Shown here piece by piece: positions 11,010 to 22,197 of a DNA stretch of 64,000 nt (the stretch's first letter is position 1; every line of letters begins with the position of its first letter). Below the pieces are notes generated by a model, which was not told the origin of the DNA, did no database searches, and saw only the letters and a program-made list of their open reading frames with translations. The stretch spans positions 27,050,783-27,114,782 of the forward strand of contig NC_091181.1 of the NCBI RefSeq assembly GCF_040958095.1, in the 5' to 3' direction. Position numbers and translations under genes: made by a program. Source of the stretch: Procambarus clarkii (lineage: Eukaryota; Arthropoda; Malacostraca; Decapoda; Cambaridae).

Positions 11010-11910
11010 TCCATTTGTCAACCACACTGACACTAAAAATGTTCTTTCTAATATCTCTGTGGCTCATTTGGGCACTCAATTTCCACCTGTGTTCCCTAGT
11101 GCGTGTGTCCCTTGGGTTAAATAGCATGTCCTTATCTACCCTATCAATTCCTTTGAGAATCTTGTATGTGGTGATCATGTCCCCCTCATTCTTCTGTCTT
11201 CCAGCGATGTGAGGTTAAACTCCCGTAGTCTCTCCTCGTAACTCATACCTCTCAGCTTGGGTACTAGTCTGGTGGCAAGCCTTTGTACCTTCTCCAATTT
11301 AGTCTTATGCTTGACTAGATTATGGACTCCATGCTGGAGCTGCATACTCCAGAATTGGTCTGACATACGTGGCATACAAAGTTCTGAATGATTCCTTACA
11401 CACACGTTTCTAAATGCCGTTCTTATGTTGGCCAACCGGGCATATGCCGCTGATGTTATCCTCTTGATATGGGTTTCAGGGGACAGGTCTGGTGTGATAT
11501 CAACCCCCAAGTCTTTCTCTCTTCATCACCTTGCATGGTATACAAGTTAAGGATACTGGCCTGTAGTTCAGTACCTCTTGTCTGTCACCCTTTTTGTATA
11601 TTGGGACCACATTAGCCGTCTTCCATATTTCTGGTAGGTCTCCCGTCTCCAGTGACCTACTATACACTATGGAGAGTGGCAAGCAAAGTGCCTCTGCACA
11701 CTCTTTCAATACCCATGGTGAAATCCCGTCTGGACCAACAGCCTTTCTCATATCCAGATCCAACAGGTGTCTCTTGACCTCATCACTCGTAATTTCGAAC
11801 CCTTCCAAGGCCGCCTGGTTTACTGCCCCCTCTCTTAGCTCAGTGACCTCACCTTGTTTTATTGTGAAGACCTCTTGGAACCTCTTGTGGGTGATTGTGT
11901 GTGCGCGCAC
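11010..11910 (-). mobile_element. CR1-like LINE with internal deletion
   Basis: The 5' part (11910-11510) encodes the start of the RT domain: KAVGPDGISPWVLKECAEAL, VVPIYKKGDRQ and NYRPVSLTCIPCK. At about 11510 it jumps straight to KDLGVDITPDLSPETH and then KLEKVQRLATRLVPKLRG. The RT palm motifs A to C, including the (F/Y)xDD box, are missing, so about 200 codons were deleted. It cannot be active. Confidence 0.85.
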
Positions 11911-11924
11911 GTGCGTGCGTGTGT

Positions 11925-12000
11925 GTATTCACCTAGTTGTGCTTACGGGGGTTGAGCTCTGCTCTTTCGGCCCGCCTCTCAACTGTCAATCAACTATTTC
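11925..12000 (-). repeat. CR1 3'-end fragment
   Basis: ATTCACCTAGTTGTGCTTAC, GGGGGTTGAGCTCTG and CGCCTCTCAACTGTCAATCA match the 3' end of the CR1-like copy at 30711. It is preceded by a (GT/GC) run and followed by C13 at 12016-12028. Confidence 0.65.
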
Positions 12001-12039
12001 TAACTACTACTAATTCCCCCCCCCCCCCACATCACACAC

Positions 12040-12212
12040 AAACCCCAGGAAGCAGCCCGTGACAGCTGACTAACTCCCAGGTACCGATTTACTGCTAGGT
12101 AACAGGGGCATAGGGTGGAAAAAACTCTGCCCAATGTTTCTCTCCGGCGCCCGGGATCGAACCCGGGACCACAGGATCACATGTCCAGCGTGCTGTCCAC
12201 TCGGCCCCCCGG

Positions 12213-12213
<1 letters not shown>
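12040..12213 (-). mobile_element. tRNA-derived SINE (family 1), near complete head
   Basis: On the minus strand: GGCCGAGTGGACAGCACGC (A box), GGTCCCGGGTTCGATCCCGG (B box), AGAGTTTTTTCCACCC, CCCTGTTACCTAGCAGTAAA and GTTAGTCAGCTGTCACGGGC. The head looks like a class II tRNA. The (GT)n at 12215 abuts its 5' end. Confidence 0.85.

Positions 12214-12214
<1 letters not shown>

Positions 12215-12281
<67 letters not shown>
12215..12281. repeat. (GT)n microsatellite
   Basis: About 33 GT units between the SINE head and a segment that repeats 10215-10330. The Val/Cys and His/Thr frames over it are artefacts. Confidence 0.98.
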
Positions 12282-12283
<2 letters not shown>

Positions 12284-12289
12284 ACACTG

Positions 12290-12440
12290 TTGTGATTGCA
12301 GGATCGAGCTGTTAGCTCTTGGACCTCGTCTTTCTAACCGTCGGTTGTCTATTGTCACTCTACCACATATATTTCTCTCTAAGACACATCCCCAGGGTGC
12401 TGCCCGTAGAAGCTGTCTAACTCCCAGGAACCTATTTACT
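12290..12440 (-). repeat. Repeat shared with 10215-10410
   Basis: GGATCGAGCTGTTAGCTCTT, CGTCTTTCTAACC, ACATATATTTCTCTCTAA and the SINE-body CCCCAGG...GCTGCCCGTAG recur in the same order at both places. This is probably a SINE or CR1-tail composite. Confidence 0.6.
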
Positions 12441-12894
12441 GGAATACGATCCCAGAGCGCTGTCAATAAATTTTGCAAGACGCTAAGAGATGAGTTTCGT
12501 TGATTCTGTCAGCATTTTCGGAGGCTGAGTGGGAGTGAATACCAGTTCAATGAACCTACCAAATATGTAACCAAAGAGGATTAGGTGAAGTTAGGTGTTA
12601 TCCAGTTGATCTTGGCTTAGGTGTGGTATGAGTTGAATATTCTGTCTTGGGCTTGAGGACAATAGGATGTGCATAAGTATATTCTGACTGTTGGCTGGAT
12701 GAATTTTTGAAAATAGTGTTTCGTCGGTGTCTACTGTCGTTCTATCCGTCGATTATCTCCGTATTTGCTAGTCAGGATATCTGGTGATGGTCTGGTTGTG
12801 TGGAGAAATATTGAGATCATTGGGGCTGTTCCCAAGTGGGCTGGTAAAAGCATAGACATTTGTCTTTTTCAAGGAGTCTCGTTTGGTGTAGTTT

Positions 12895-13080
12895 TTTAAC
12901 AGGAACTTTTTGAGGTTATCTTGAGATGATTTCGGGGCTTTAGTGTCCCCGCGGCCCGGTCCTCGACCAGGCCTCCACCCCCAGGAAGCAGCCCGTGACA
13001 GCTGACTAACTCCCAGGTACCTATTTACTGCTAGGTAACAGGGGCATTCAGGGTGAACGAAACTTTGCCCATTTGTTTCT
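12895..13080 (-). mobile_element. tRNA-derived SINE (family 1), 5'-truncated
   Basis: The 3' half is clear: TTGAGGTTATCTTGAGATGA, CCCCGCGGCCCGGTCC, CAGGAAGCAGCCCGTGACAG and TATTTACTGCTAGGTAACAG. The tRNA-like head is missing, as expected for incomplete reverse transcription. Confidence 0.8.
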
Positions 13081-13389
13081 ATTGAACTAATTTTCAATGG
13101 TTCACAAAACGGAGGAAAGAGTCCTAAAAGACATCACTAACAGAAACGTGACCCCCACCGACCCTAACCAGAACAGACAGTTCACCATTTACTACAAGAC
13201 CAAGAAGATCGCCGGTCCTCAGTGCTAACAAGTAGTAAGTTATTAATTTTAATCAGTGCTGCATAGTCATCCTGGCTTTACCTTGAGCTTACTTTTGAAA
13301 ACTTGTGATTTAGGCACGCCATCCTAGGCTACCAATGCCAAGGACAGGAAACCTGTTAGGCTTATCGATGTTTCCTTAGTCAACAACTG

Positions 13390-13530
13390 ATAATTAACAA
13401 TGATGCGACCCACAACAATCGACTAACTGCCGGGTGCCTATTTACTGCAAGGTGAACAGGATCATCAGGTATAAGGAGCGTGCCTAAACGCCTCGCTCTG
13501 TCCGAGAATTGTCAATCGGTTGAGTCTACT
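13390..13530 (-). mobile_element. Degenerate SINE
   Basis: CGACTAACTGCCGGGTGCCT, TTTACTGCAAGGTGAACAGG and ATCATCAGG follow the family-1 SINE body on the minus strand. The head is divergent. Confidence 0.45.
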
Positions 13531-13589
13531 ACGCAAACCACTACCCCACACGCAGGGGATGAGTCACAATAACGTGGCTGAAGTATAAT

Positions 13590-13681
13590 GACCAGACCAC
13601 ACACTAGAATGTGAAGGGACGACGACGTTTCGGTCTGTCCTGGACCATTCTCAAGTTCACATTCTAGTGTGTGGTCTGGTC
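13590..13681. repeat. Penelope-type terminal hairpin
   Basis: A perfect 26-bp inverted repeat (GACCAGACCACACACTAGAA...; 13590-13615 with 13656-13681) encloses a 40-base loop. The loop, read on the minus strand, contains CTTGAGAATGGTCC, AGGAC, AGACCGAAACGTCGTC. The same core occurs next to the Penelope-like copy at 56755 and at 50336 and 33985, so I assign it to Penelope-like UTR/pLTR sequence. Confidence 0.65.
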
Positions 13682-13724
13682 ACTACCCCACACGTCAGCT
13701 TATACGTATCAGCTTCCTGTGTCC

Positions 13725-13805
13725 CAGTACTTTAAGGATCGTCCCATCCCAAATCCGTATCCTGACCCCTGCCAAGTGCTATATAGTTGCAATGACATAT
13801 TTACC
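13725..13805 (+). mobile_element. SINE family 2, 3' portion
   Basis: CCCATCCCAAATCCGTATCC, TGACCCCTGCCAAGTGC and TATATAGTTGCAATG match the reverse complement of SINE family 2 at 54925-55130 and 32380-32580. Confidence 0.65.
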
Positions 13806-14449
13806 AGAATCTACCAATTAGTAAATACGATTAGTAAAAATTTAAGCATCGTAACTGACGTTTTCTTTCCATCATCTTCAATAATTTAGAAAGGTTGCTT
13901 GGGTTCGTATGTTTATGGTTAGGCAAAACAGTTTCATTTTTTACGGAGTGGCAAATAGAAAAAACAGGCTGCTCGCATGGTCTTGTATTTAACCGACTTC
14001 TATAATTTTGCCCCAAACGCTAGGTACTAAATTTTGTCTCGACGACTTCCTGTTGATTTGTCCTCAATGGTCGTTTCTAGCCTCGTCTTCATTAACGGCC
14101 TCGTACAGACTTTTATTTATTGACTTCAAAAAGACCTGCTATAATTTAGTGTTTCATCCTTCTGAAGTGTAGTTTTGTCCTTAGCCTTCCAATTTTACAC
14201 TTAACAAGCCTCTCACAACCTAATAATTAAAATGAAATGAAATTAAAAAAACCTTGTGTTTGACAGCATCCTAGTTCAGCATAAATCTTCCATAATTTTT
14301 ACCATCTTCCCATTGCAAAGTACCGAACACTTTAGTCGGTATCTTGTAGGTGCTACAGCCTACAATAATAGAAGAATTTAATTTTATTGAAAAACCTACA
14401 GCTTAATCGGCCTTGTATGTAACAGCCTCTACCTGTTGTTGATTCCGGG

Positions 14450-15085
14450 GATTAAGGTCCCCGTAGCCTGGTCTCTGACCGGCCTCCTGGTTGGTGGTGT
14501 GGTCCACCAGGATGTTGGACGCGGGTGCTCGCTGCCTGACCTATGAATCACAGTCTGGTTGATCAAGTATCCTTTGGAGGCATTTATCAAGTTCTCTCTT
14601 GAATACCGTGAGACGTTGGCCTCTTATGTATAGAGGAAGTGTTGAAAAGTCTTGGGGACTTGACGTTGATAAGACCTCTCCCAGGGTACCTATTGCACCT
14701 CTGCTTTTAAACGGGGTTATTTTGCACATCCTGCCAGGCCTCCTGGTTTGATGTGAAGTTATTTCCGTGTGCAGATTTGGAACCAGTTCTTCTAATATTT
14801 TCCAAGTGTATATTATTCTCTCGCCTGCGCTCCAGGGAATACAGGTTTAAAACTTCTAAGCAGAAATTCGGGCAGAAAAGACCTTTGCACGTTTTATAGG
14901 TCAGCAGTTTCTCCAGCTTTGAATGGAGCTGTTAGTGTGGAAACAATATTCCATTTTAGAGAGCACTAGTGTCTTAAAAATTATCAATATTGGTATGGCA
15001 TCTCTTGTTTGAAAGGTTCATATAACATCAACCATTCATTTTTCTTGCAATTGAGACAACTACTTTATTGTGTTCTTTATTGTGC
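14450..15085 (-). mobile_element. LINE 3' fragment (second copy)
   Basis: It is collinear with 4118-4850. The minus strand keeps a 62-codon piece (14729-14541) reading DFSTLPLYIRGQRLTVFKRE and LDKCLQRILDQPDCDS, typical of the tail of a LINE reverse transcriptase. The sequence upstream is broken. The 3' tail carries CCTGGTCTCTGACC, related to the SINE family-1 tail. Confidence 0.65.
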
Positions 15086-15277
15086 ATCCAAAATTATTAT
15101 TCCCATTTTTTTTATATTGGTTTTTCTTTCAATACTAGGTTTGACTGCATTTCTATTAAACAGCCAGCCATAGCATTTAGTAAAGACTTACACTGCCTAG
15201 TACTTACAGCCTCCAATAAACAAGTGCTTGGCAACATTGTGTGTAACCTTATACTAAACAGCTGTCTCTCTAGTTTA

Positions 15278-15527
15278 TTAATTCACAGTCTTTAGCAGCC
15301 TAACTTCTGTGCCTCTCATACTTGACAGCGCCAGGAGGTCTCCCACAGTTTCCACAAAACACTCCACCAATGTGTCTGGCAGACCCCAGCATCCTGGCCT
15401 GCCTCCAACATTCCGCTGACCGTTGTGCCTCAAATTCTGGAGCACTGTTAACGGGAGCTGATAGGCTACTGATTGTGGTTGCTGTAGCCTAACCAACATG
15501 TACTTTTTGTCGAATGCGCCAAAACCT
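15278..15527 (-). CDS. Candidate terminal exon of an unrecognised gene
   Basis: Reading the minus strand, a strong acceptor (TTTATTTTTTCTTCATTGCAG) ends at 15528. An open frame then runs from 15526 to a TAA at 15280-15278, giving about 82 codons starting GFGAFDKKYMLVRLQQ. The stop is overlapped by AATAAA (TTAATAAAC), which could be the poly(A) signal. No domain or homologue is recognised, and upstream exons were not found. A chance open frame beside a fortuitous acceptor is the alternative. Confidence 0.3.
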
Positions 15528-15559
15528 CTGCAATGAAGAAAAAATAAAGCAACTACCGT

Positions 15560-17815
15560 AATAATCGTAATGTAGAAACACTGCCGACGGTACAGCGCAA
15601 CGGAAATTGATCAATAAACACAATTCGTACTTTGTTTAGTAAAGCTGTTATTGAAGCTTCTGGTATCAATACTATCGCTGTCACCGCTTTGATATAAATA
15701 ACTGTTCAATAAACTGAACACTAACAGAAATTCTGATTTGATTAAGTTTTAGGTCTAGACGAGCGTGTATGCAGTAAACAAAGGTAACCGCCTGCCCCAC
15801 TCGCCTCTTCCCCATCCTCCCCCCCCCCCCCCTCCGGACAGGGAAGTAGTCTTATTAATGGCTGTGGTTGGGGGGGTGCGGGGAGATGTATGCTATTATC
15901 CCTCCCCAGCACGCTATACTGCACCCCGAAGCTCCCTAACTCGTGCAGAACTCCCTCGGCGTACCGCTCAATACCTTAACTATGCAATTAATTTGTCATG
16001 ATTATAATCCGTGCCAGCTATTAAATTTTACGGGCGACTTTATTTCCTCCCTCAAACTATATAGAAAGTTTTGTGAATATTATACAATACAATTTTAAGC
16101 GTTCGTATACTGTATCAATTCCACGCTTGCATTTGTGAACTCTAGTTAACGCGGCTAAAAATAACCTTGATCACGTCATGCATGTTTAAGGTTCCCTGTG
16201 GAAACGTGAGAGTGCGTGTATTCAGAGCTTCATCTCTCGAAGTATTATAAATAATTCGCCATTACCCAAATCAATAAATCAACAACAGAAGACTTATTAT
16301 ATTGGTATGCGGTGGGTAAAGTGAAATAACCATAAAAGGTTAATGCTAACAAAAGGCAGATGATAGAAAAGCGAGGCGACCTTCATGGGTGCTGAAGTGG
16401 CGCCGCTCTGTCACTATGCTGTCATCCTTGTTCCAGGAACCAGGTAACTGGTATAAGGTGGTGGTACACCAGCTGTCCTTTGTCAGCATCCAAACATGAC
16501 ACTCATTACTTGGAGGATTACTCATTTTCGGTTACTAAAACTCATTAAACATCTGCGTAGTGAACACACAGCTGTAGCATCCAAACCTGGAAATGACATT
16601 AAGTTGGTTCATACGAAACCTTTTTAAATTCCCACAACGATTAGTATACATTAGTACTTACACCCATTGAAAAAGATATGTTTATAATTGAACAAGTGAA
16701 CTTCAACGGCTAGTACATCCAGATTTGAATAGCTTCCCAATTAATAGAAATTAAAATACATTACCAATGCTTTACTTTCGCCTATTTGTGCGCCTAGTAA
16801 CACAAAGGAGAAATACCGTAACCAGACTGTGTTGGTAAACTTAAGTATGCTGCAGACAAATCCCTCCGACATGACCTCCATAACAAACATTTGTGGAAAA
16901 TTCCACCATACCAATAAGGTATGTTATTGCTCATTGGCTATAAGTTATAAGGTATGTTATAAGGCTCATTAACCATACCAATAACAAAAACTATCTCTGA
17001 TGGCACATGCAAAGTCCTTATACTTGTATGACAATTGTTTTAAAAATAGCACAACAAAATCTAACAAAATTTAATCAAAACCGTGTAATCTAAATGGTTC
17101 AGATAAGAGTAAGCCATGGTAGGTCGAGTAGCATCATTTGGTCTGAGATTTAATGGTTATCCCTGAAGGATGCGAACAATTCAGAGCAATCACTGGCCCT
17201 TTTCTGTCAACAAGGTGGAAGCATAGTGCTCCTTACTTCTCAGAAGTTTGTGGTTCAATTCCAACTCAAAAGGCATTACAGTTTATTCATTTTAGTTATA
17301 TTGCATAAAGAGGTTTGTAGGTAAATGGTTACATTAAGCTTAAGTCTGTCTTCTCAAAGCCATAAGATAGAAATAGTAAACTGGTCACTTTGAACACATC
17401 GAATCGTGTCGAATGTTAGAACTTTGTATTTGAAGTTCATGCTCAACAACTATTTTTTAAAGATTGTATAAGAAATTAGTTATGAGTCTATTGACAAAAA
17501 TAATTATTAAAGTAAGTGTCATTTTGTTCTGACTATTCAATTTGCCTTCAGTCAACATACACAAAGTGTGGCAAATATAACTTCAAGTGTTGTGAACTGC
17601 CAAAGGAATTGCTAATTGTTTATGTCAATCACTGTGCACAAGGGGAAAAAATAACTGAAAATAAGGCCAGCACCCACTAGAGCTGCCAATGCATTTTCCT
17701 TAATATTCCATTTCCTAATATTCATCAGAAAATCTGTTCTTGCAGATTATATCCCAAAATAGGTTTACTTATTTATATTATTAATAGATTATAGATTCAA
17801 TATTTACAGTTGTTG
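15560..17815. other. AT-rich DNA, no gene seen
   Basis: A C-run (15820-15831) and otherwise single-copy-looking AT-rich DNA. A B-box-like GGTTCAATTCC near 17250 follows a plausible A-box region, but no SINE body was recognised. Confidence 0.45.
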
Positions 17816-17823
17816 ATGTTTAA

Positions 17824-18062
17824 GATTCAGCTACTGGGAACAAAACGTTCCAAGTAACACGGGCTATGGTGAGTCCGTAGTGGACTTACCTGGCACAGGA
17901 GCGGGGCTGTAACTTGATTTACAGTTGTTATAGATTCAGCTACTCGGAACACATTCCAAGTAGCACGGGCTATGGTGAGCCCGTAACTTACCTGGCACAG
18001 GAACGGGGCAAGTAGCACGGGTTATGGTGAACCCGTAGTGGACTTACCTGGCACAGGAGGGT
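17824..18062 (-). repeat. Three tandem units carrying splice-donor-like sites
   Basis: Three unequal units share GTAGCACGGGCTATGGTGA and CTTACCTGGCACAGGA. On the minus strand each reads CCTGTGCCAGGTAAGT, a full consensus 5' splice site (CAG|GTAAGT), although the middle unit has lost part of the following block. It is contiguous with the Penelope-like remnant at 18080. Confidence 0.75.
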
Positions 18063-18079
18063 GTCGAGTGTGTCGGTGG

Positions 18080-18557
18080 ATGATGATTTACAGTTCAGTG
18101 GGTGTGGATATATAGGCAGGAAAGAGGTGAGGTGAGGTACAATGACCATGTAATGAGATAATGGGATATTATAAGGTATTAGTGAGAAATGTGTATCGAT
18201 GATCCTACTCAACTCGCCCTTTAACTGATCAGTCAAAAATGAATCTAAATTATACAAACCAATGATAATATTAAAATTACATGATTTCGTAATCTGTATT
18301 AAAGCAGATTCAATAATGTTCCTATTGAAAATGATTTTACAATTCGTTATTGAAGAAGACATCTCACAATCAAATTGGTGAGAACTTTCTGACAAATGAA
18401 CAAACAAATCATTAGACAATTGGCCGTGTCTTACAGAATATTTATGTTGCGAATTTCTAAATTTCAAATCTTTGGATGTTTGTTCTACATAGAACCTATT
18501 ACAGTATTTACAAGGTAATTTGTAAATGACAATTATCACTACGAGGACTGTTTCCAA
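18080..18557 (-). mobile_element. Penelope-like element, GIY-YIG endonuclease remnant
   Basis: The minus-strand frame encodes VIYKLPCKYCNRFYVEQT, then QHKYSVRHG, LFVHLSESSHQFDC and NIIESALIQ. This is the C-terminal GIY-YIG nuclease of Penelope-like elements, with the expected CxxC and the catalytic Glu of IIESAL. The first GIY glycine is Val and YIG reads YVE, so it is probably inactive. The reverse transcriptase is absent (5'-truncated). Confidence 0.75.
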
Positions 18558-18810
18558 CTAATAGTTTTCAAACAGTATTTTCGTAATTAAACAATACATG
18601 TACAGTCTATCAAAGTGTTTCAAGGCCTTGAAAATATTTTCGAACCCAGAAAATTATGGTAAACAACATTTTTTTTGGCGATTTTTTTCACTGCATAAAT
18701 TATTACAATATGTACTACGCGCTTTGCTACAGCAAACTTCCAAAAAACTTAAGTGGATAACAAAGCTTGAGACCAATAGAATCAATATTCTTAAACTCTT
18801 CGTCCAAGAG

Positions 18811-19068
18811 GGCCAGATTCACGAAAGCACTTACGCAAGTACTTACGAACGTGTACATCTTTTCTCAATCTTTGGCGGCTTTGTTCCCAATTATTAAACA
18901 GTTAATGAGCTCCGAAACCACAGGAGGCTGTTTATAACAATAACAACAGTTGATTGGGAAGTTTTCATGCTTGTAAACTGTTTAATAAATGTAACCAAAG
19001 CCGTCAAAGATTGAGAAAAGATGTACACGTTCGTAAGTGCTTGCGTAAATGCTTTCGTGAATATGGCC
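18811..19068. mobile_element. MITE with long terminal inverted repeats
   Basis: GGCCAGATTCACGAAAGC at 18811 is mirrored by CTTTCGTGAATATGGCC ending at 19068. The arms (18811-18883 and 18996-19068) are 73 bp with a few mismatches, and weaker pairing extends inward about 25 bp. It has no protein coding; the open frames across it are chance. No clear target duplication was seen. Confidence 0.8.
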
Positions 19069-19589
19069 GCTGGACTAACAACCCGAAGAGCTTTAAGATA
19101 CATGGAGAAAAATATTTTTTCCTCTATGACCACAACACGTTGCCGACAAATTACAAGCTTAAAATGCCCTTGCTGTATAGTGCATCAATCACTCTTAGCC
19201 AATATGAACAAAGGAACATTTTGCGAGGACCAAGCTTTGCAATTGCCAATTATGGCAGATGATCAGAGCACAAAACATTACTAAACAGAATATTAAAATG
19301 TTCATGTGATACGTCAATTCAGCCTATATTCAAACAATTCTTACCTAGGCCTACCAGTCAAAATTACATACTCTTGCAAATGGTGTATTTCATTCTATGT
19401 CATTTTCATATTCGTAAACCGCGTTTCCTATACAAAAGTCAAGGCTTATAAAACGAGGGCTCTATTTTCAGGCCTATCTAGAAACGTAGTACTGTATATT
19501 TATTTCAGCAAAATAGTGTAAAAAGGAAATTTAAGCAATCGTGTGTATATTTTGTTTGTTTTCCCCCCTTGTTTTTAAGTTTAGCTCAT

Positions 19590-19690
19590 TTATTATGCAC
19601 CCCATACCCATCTTGTGGGCGGTAGTGGAAAGAGTTACAGAGGCACATAATAGGCTCAGGGACTGAACCTTGTGTTGTGACATGTGCCAA
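19590..19690 (-). repeat. Interspersed repeat Y, minus copy
   Basis: GCACCCCATACCC, GGGCGGTAGTGGAAAG, GCACATAATAGGCTCAGGGA and CTGAACC are the reverse complement of 24545-24655. Confidence 0.75.
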
Positions 19691-19699
19691 ATTTGTGTA

Positions 19700-21425
19700 A
19701 TAAGGCGGAGGGGAGTGAAGCAGGCCTACGTGACCGGTGCTTACCTTGGTGTGACTGCTGCAACAGTGGCTGGGCCGCTTGCCAACCTCTGAGACTGCAA
19801 CAAGGGCTTCAAGGGTCGTTGCTGAGTGAATATCCCTAATATACACCACCCTCTTCCTCCCTCCCTGCGCACGTGGGCACAGACACTCAGAGGACATATA
19901 AATGCTCACACTGTGTATCACCAAGGAAACAACAACGAGGGATAAACGGTGCGGGAGGGAGGGTTGAGGGAATTATTGCACCGTGGAAGGCAAGGAGCTT
20001 TAAGAGCCACACGCCGACAACCTCCTCCGGCCACACTACAACAAAGACTCTGGCTCACCTCAGTCCCCACTCCCTCAGCTGCTGGCACCACTGCTTCGAT
20101 CCCCAGGCCACCACACGCCACACTCGCGGGTCCCACGCACTCACATGCACGCACGCACACACAAACCCATATAAAAACAAACATGCACATAAAAACAGAA
20201 AAGACACACATACACATATATATAATTATATATTATATAATTACCATAGCACCAAAGGCTTAGCTTTGACTCTTTTGGCTTACCAAAGAGCCTAAACTCA
20301 AGCACAACCAGGTGAAAAGACACCTAGGTGTTTACTAGGTAAGTACACCTCTACTTATTTTAAGACCGCAATTAAACACCTATACTATATTTACATAAAT
20401 TCTATGTAGTTTTCATAACACTCTTTCAAAACAATTTTTTTTATTAGGCTGTAATTTGGAGTTTCTTTAGGTTAGCTTGATTTTATTAATCGTGTCGTGA
20501 TGTATATTAAAGAATGAAATCCCATCCCTGGGGAACATGAAACTTGTCATGCTAATAGAGGTTTAATTCATTAGCCCAAAACTCTCCATTTCTTAGGAGT
20601 CCAACCAAGAATAACCGACAAACTAGATACCTAATCACTTCTAGGTGAGCAGAGATATCAGATGTTAGGAAACATGTTCAAGTGTCCCGCTTTGCTCGGG
20701 AACCGAACAAGGGGGCCCAAACAGTTGTGAGCCGATTTCACTATTCACTACGCTATTGATCACCTTTTGACAAACTGCTTATCTCCGGCACTACTCAGTA
20801 CAATCCTGGCGCTGCATAATTCAAACACAATATGACTTGTATTTCTGAACCAGCCATATCAGAAATGCTCAATAACAATTTCGAAAATTACTATTATTAT
20901 TGTTATTGATACAATACGTTAATGCGATTTCTTTATGCAGTATTATTATTATTATTATTATTCCAATTCAATGTAGCCTTGCTTACAACTTGAGGAAATA
21001 AAACAAGATATCGCATTAGAGACCTTTTGGATATGTTCATATAATCTCTTAGTTCCAGGCACGAGCTGGAAGTCAGCTGACCATGGAATTAGCATAAATA
21101 CTTTCCCCTTGTGTTTTTCCTGATCCATCCTCCAAAATATTAGTACACGTAGTGACAGACTCATTAAAGATTGCCTATATGAGGCTACGATACAGCAGGC
21201 TCTGGTTTTCATTTATTATTCTCGTTGCTTTGCTATATGGGAGGCCAATATTGACCACTTTGGCCAGGAGACAGTTTTAGACCAACCCACCGTAAACAGA
21301 TTCATAAATAGTACAATAAGTTGAATATTAACTTATTTGCAGAGGCAAAAGTCTCATTTGTACCAATATGTTAACCTGATTATCTTTCGAAGCACCAACT
21401 CGAAATATGCTTCACTTCTAGCCCT
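19700..21425. other. No gene seen; low-complexity and old repeats
   Basis: A CA-rich low-complexity patch (20120-20220), a CR1-end-like stretch (20290-20345), a degenerate SINE-like segment on the minus strand (20600-20760) and (ATT)n at 20941-20962. An 84-codon minus frame at 21212-20958 is not recognised. Confidence 0.45.
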
Positions 21426-21431
21426 TATATA

Positions 21432-21811
21432 CCAGCCCGTCCTCCAAACAAAGATCCAAAAGTGATTCCATGCACCCGCCAAACCCCCTGTTTATGAATG
21501 AAAAGCGGTTTACACACGACTCACAACTGCTGAAGTTCGAACATATCCGGAACAAGTGCTTCACTGACGAATTTTGTTCGAATCACAACGCTATAAATGC
21601 TTCACCCACGTACTACAAATACAAATAATCGCCAACAGAACCTAAACACCTAACCTAACCTATGCCTATATATGCACAATATGCTAATGTATTATAATAT
21701 TAATTTATACTTGAGAAAATTCCCGTTTTGAATGAACAGCATGTTAAAATTTATGAATGCGTCTGTGGGGTCGACCGCTGGATGTAATGGACTTGAGTCG
21801 AGGACGGGTTG
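21432..21811 (+). mobile_element. 380-bp TIR element, first of an inverted pair
   Basis: It starts CCAGCCCGTCCTCCAAAC and ends GAGTCGAGGACGGGTTG, sharing the C(A/C)RCCCGTCCTC ends of the elements at 852 and 1519. TATATA lies immediately before (21426-21431) and after (21812-21817). There is no transposase. Confidence 0.8.
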
Positions 21812-21817
21812 TATATA

Positions 21818-22197
21818 CCAACCCGTCCTCGACTCAAGTCCATTACATCCAGCGGTCGACCCTACAGACGCATTCATAAATTTTAATATGCTGTTCATTC
21901 AAAACGGGAATTTTCTCAAGTATAAATTAATATTATAATATATTAGCATATTGTGCATATATAGGCATAGGTTAGATTAGGTGTTTAGGTTCTGTTGGCG
22001 ATTATTTGTATTTGTAGTACGTGGGTGAAGCATTTATAGCGTTGTGATTCGAACAAAATTCGTCAGTGAAGCACTTGTTCCGGATATGTTCGAACGTCAG
22101 CAGTTGTGAGTCGTGTGTAAACCGCTTTTCATTCATAAACAGGGGGTTTGGCGGGTGCATGGAATCACTTTTGGATCTTTGTTTGGAGGACGGGCTG
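21818..22197 (-). mobile_element. 380-bp TIR element, inverted twin
   Basis: This is a near-perfect reverse complement of 21432-21811 with the same length. It starts CCAACCCGTCCTCGACTC and ends GGAGGACGGGCTG. TATATA follows at 22198-22203, and another CAGCCTGTCCTC start follows at 22204. Together the twins make a palindrome of about 766 bp with a 6-base centre. Confidence 0.8.

Noticed and set aside
20958-21212. 84-codon minus frame as a transposase fragment
   Set aside because: The frame looks faintly protein-like, but no diagnostic motif or element ends could be identified.
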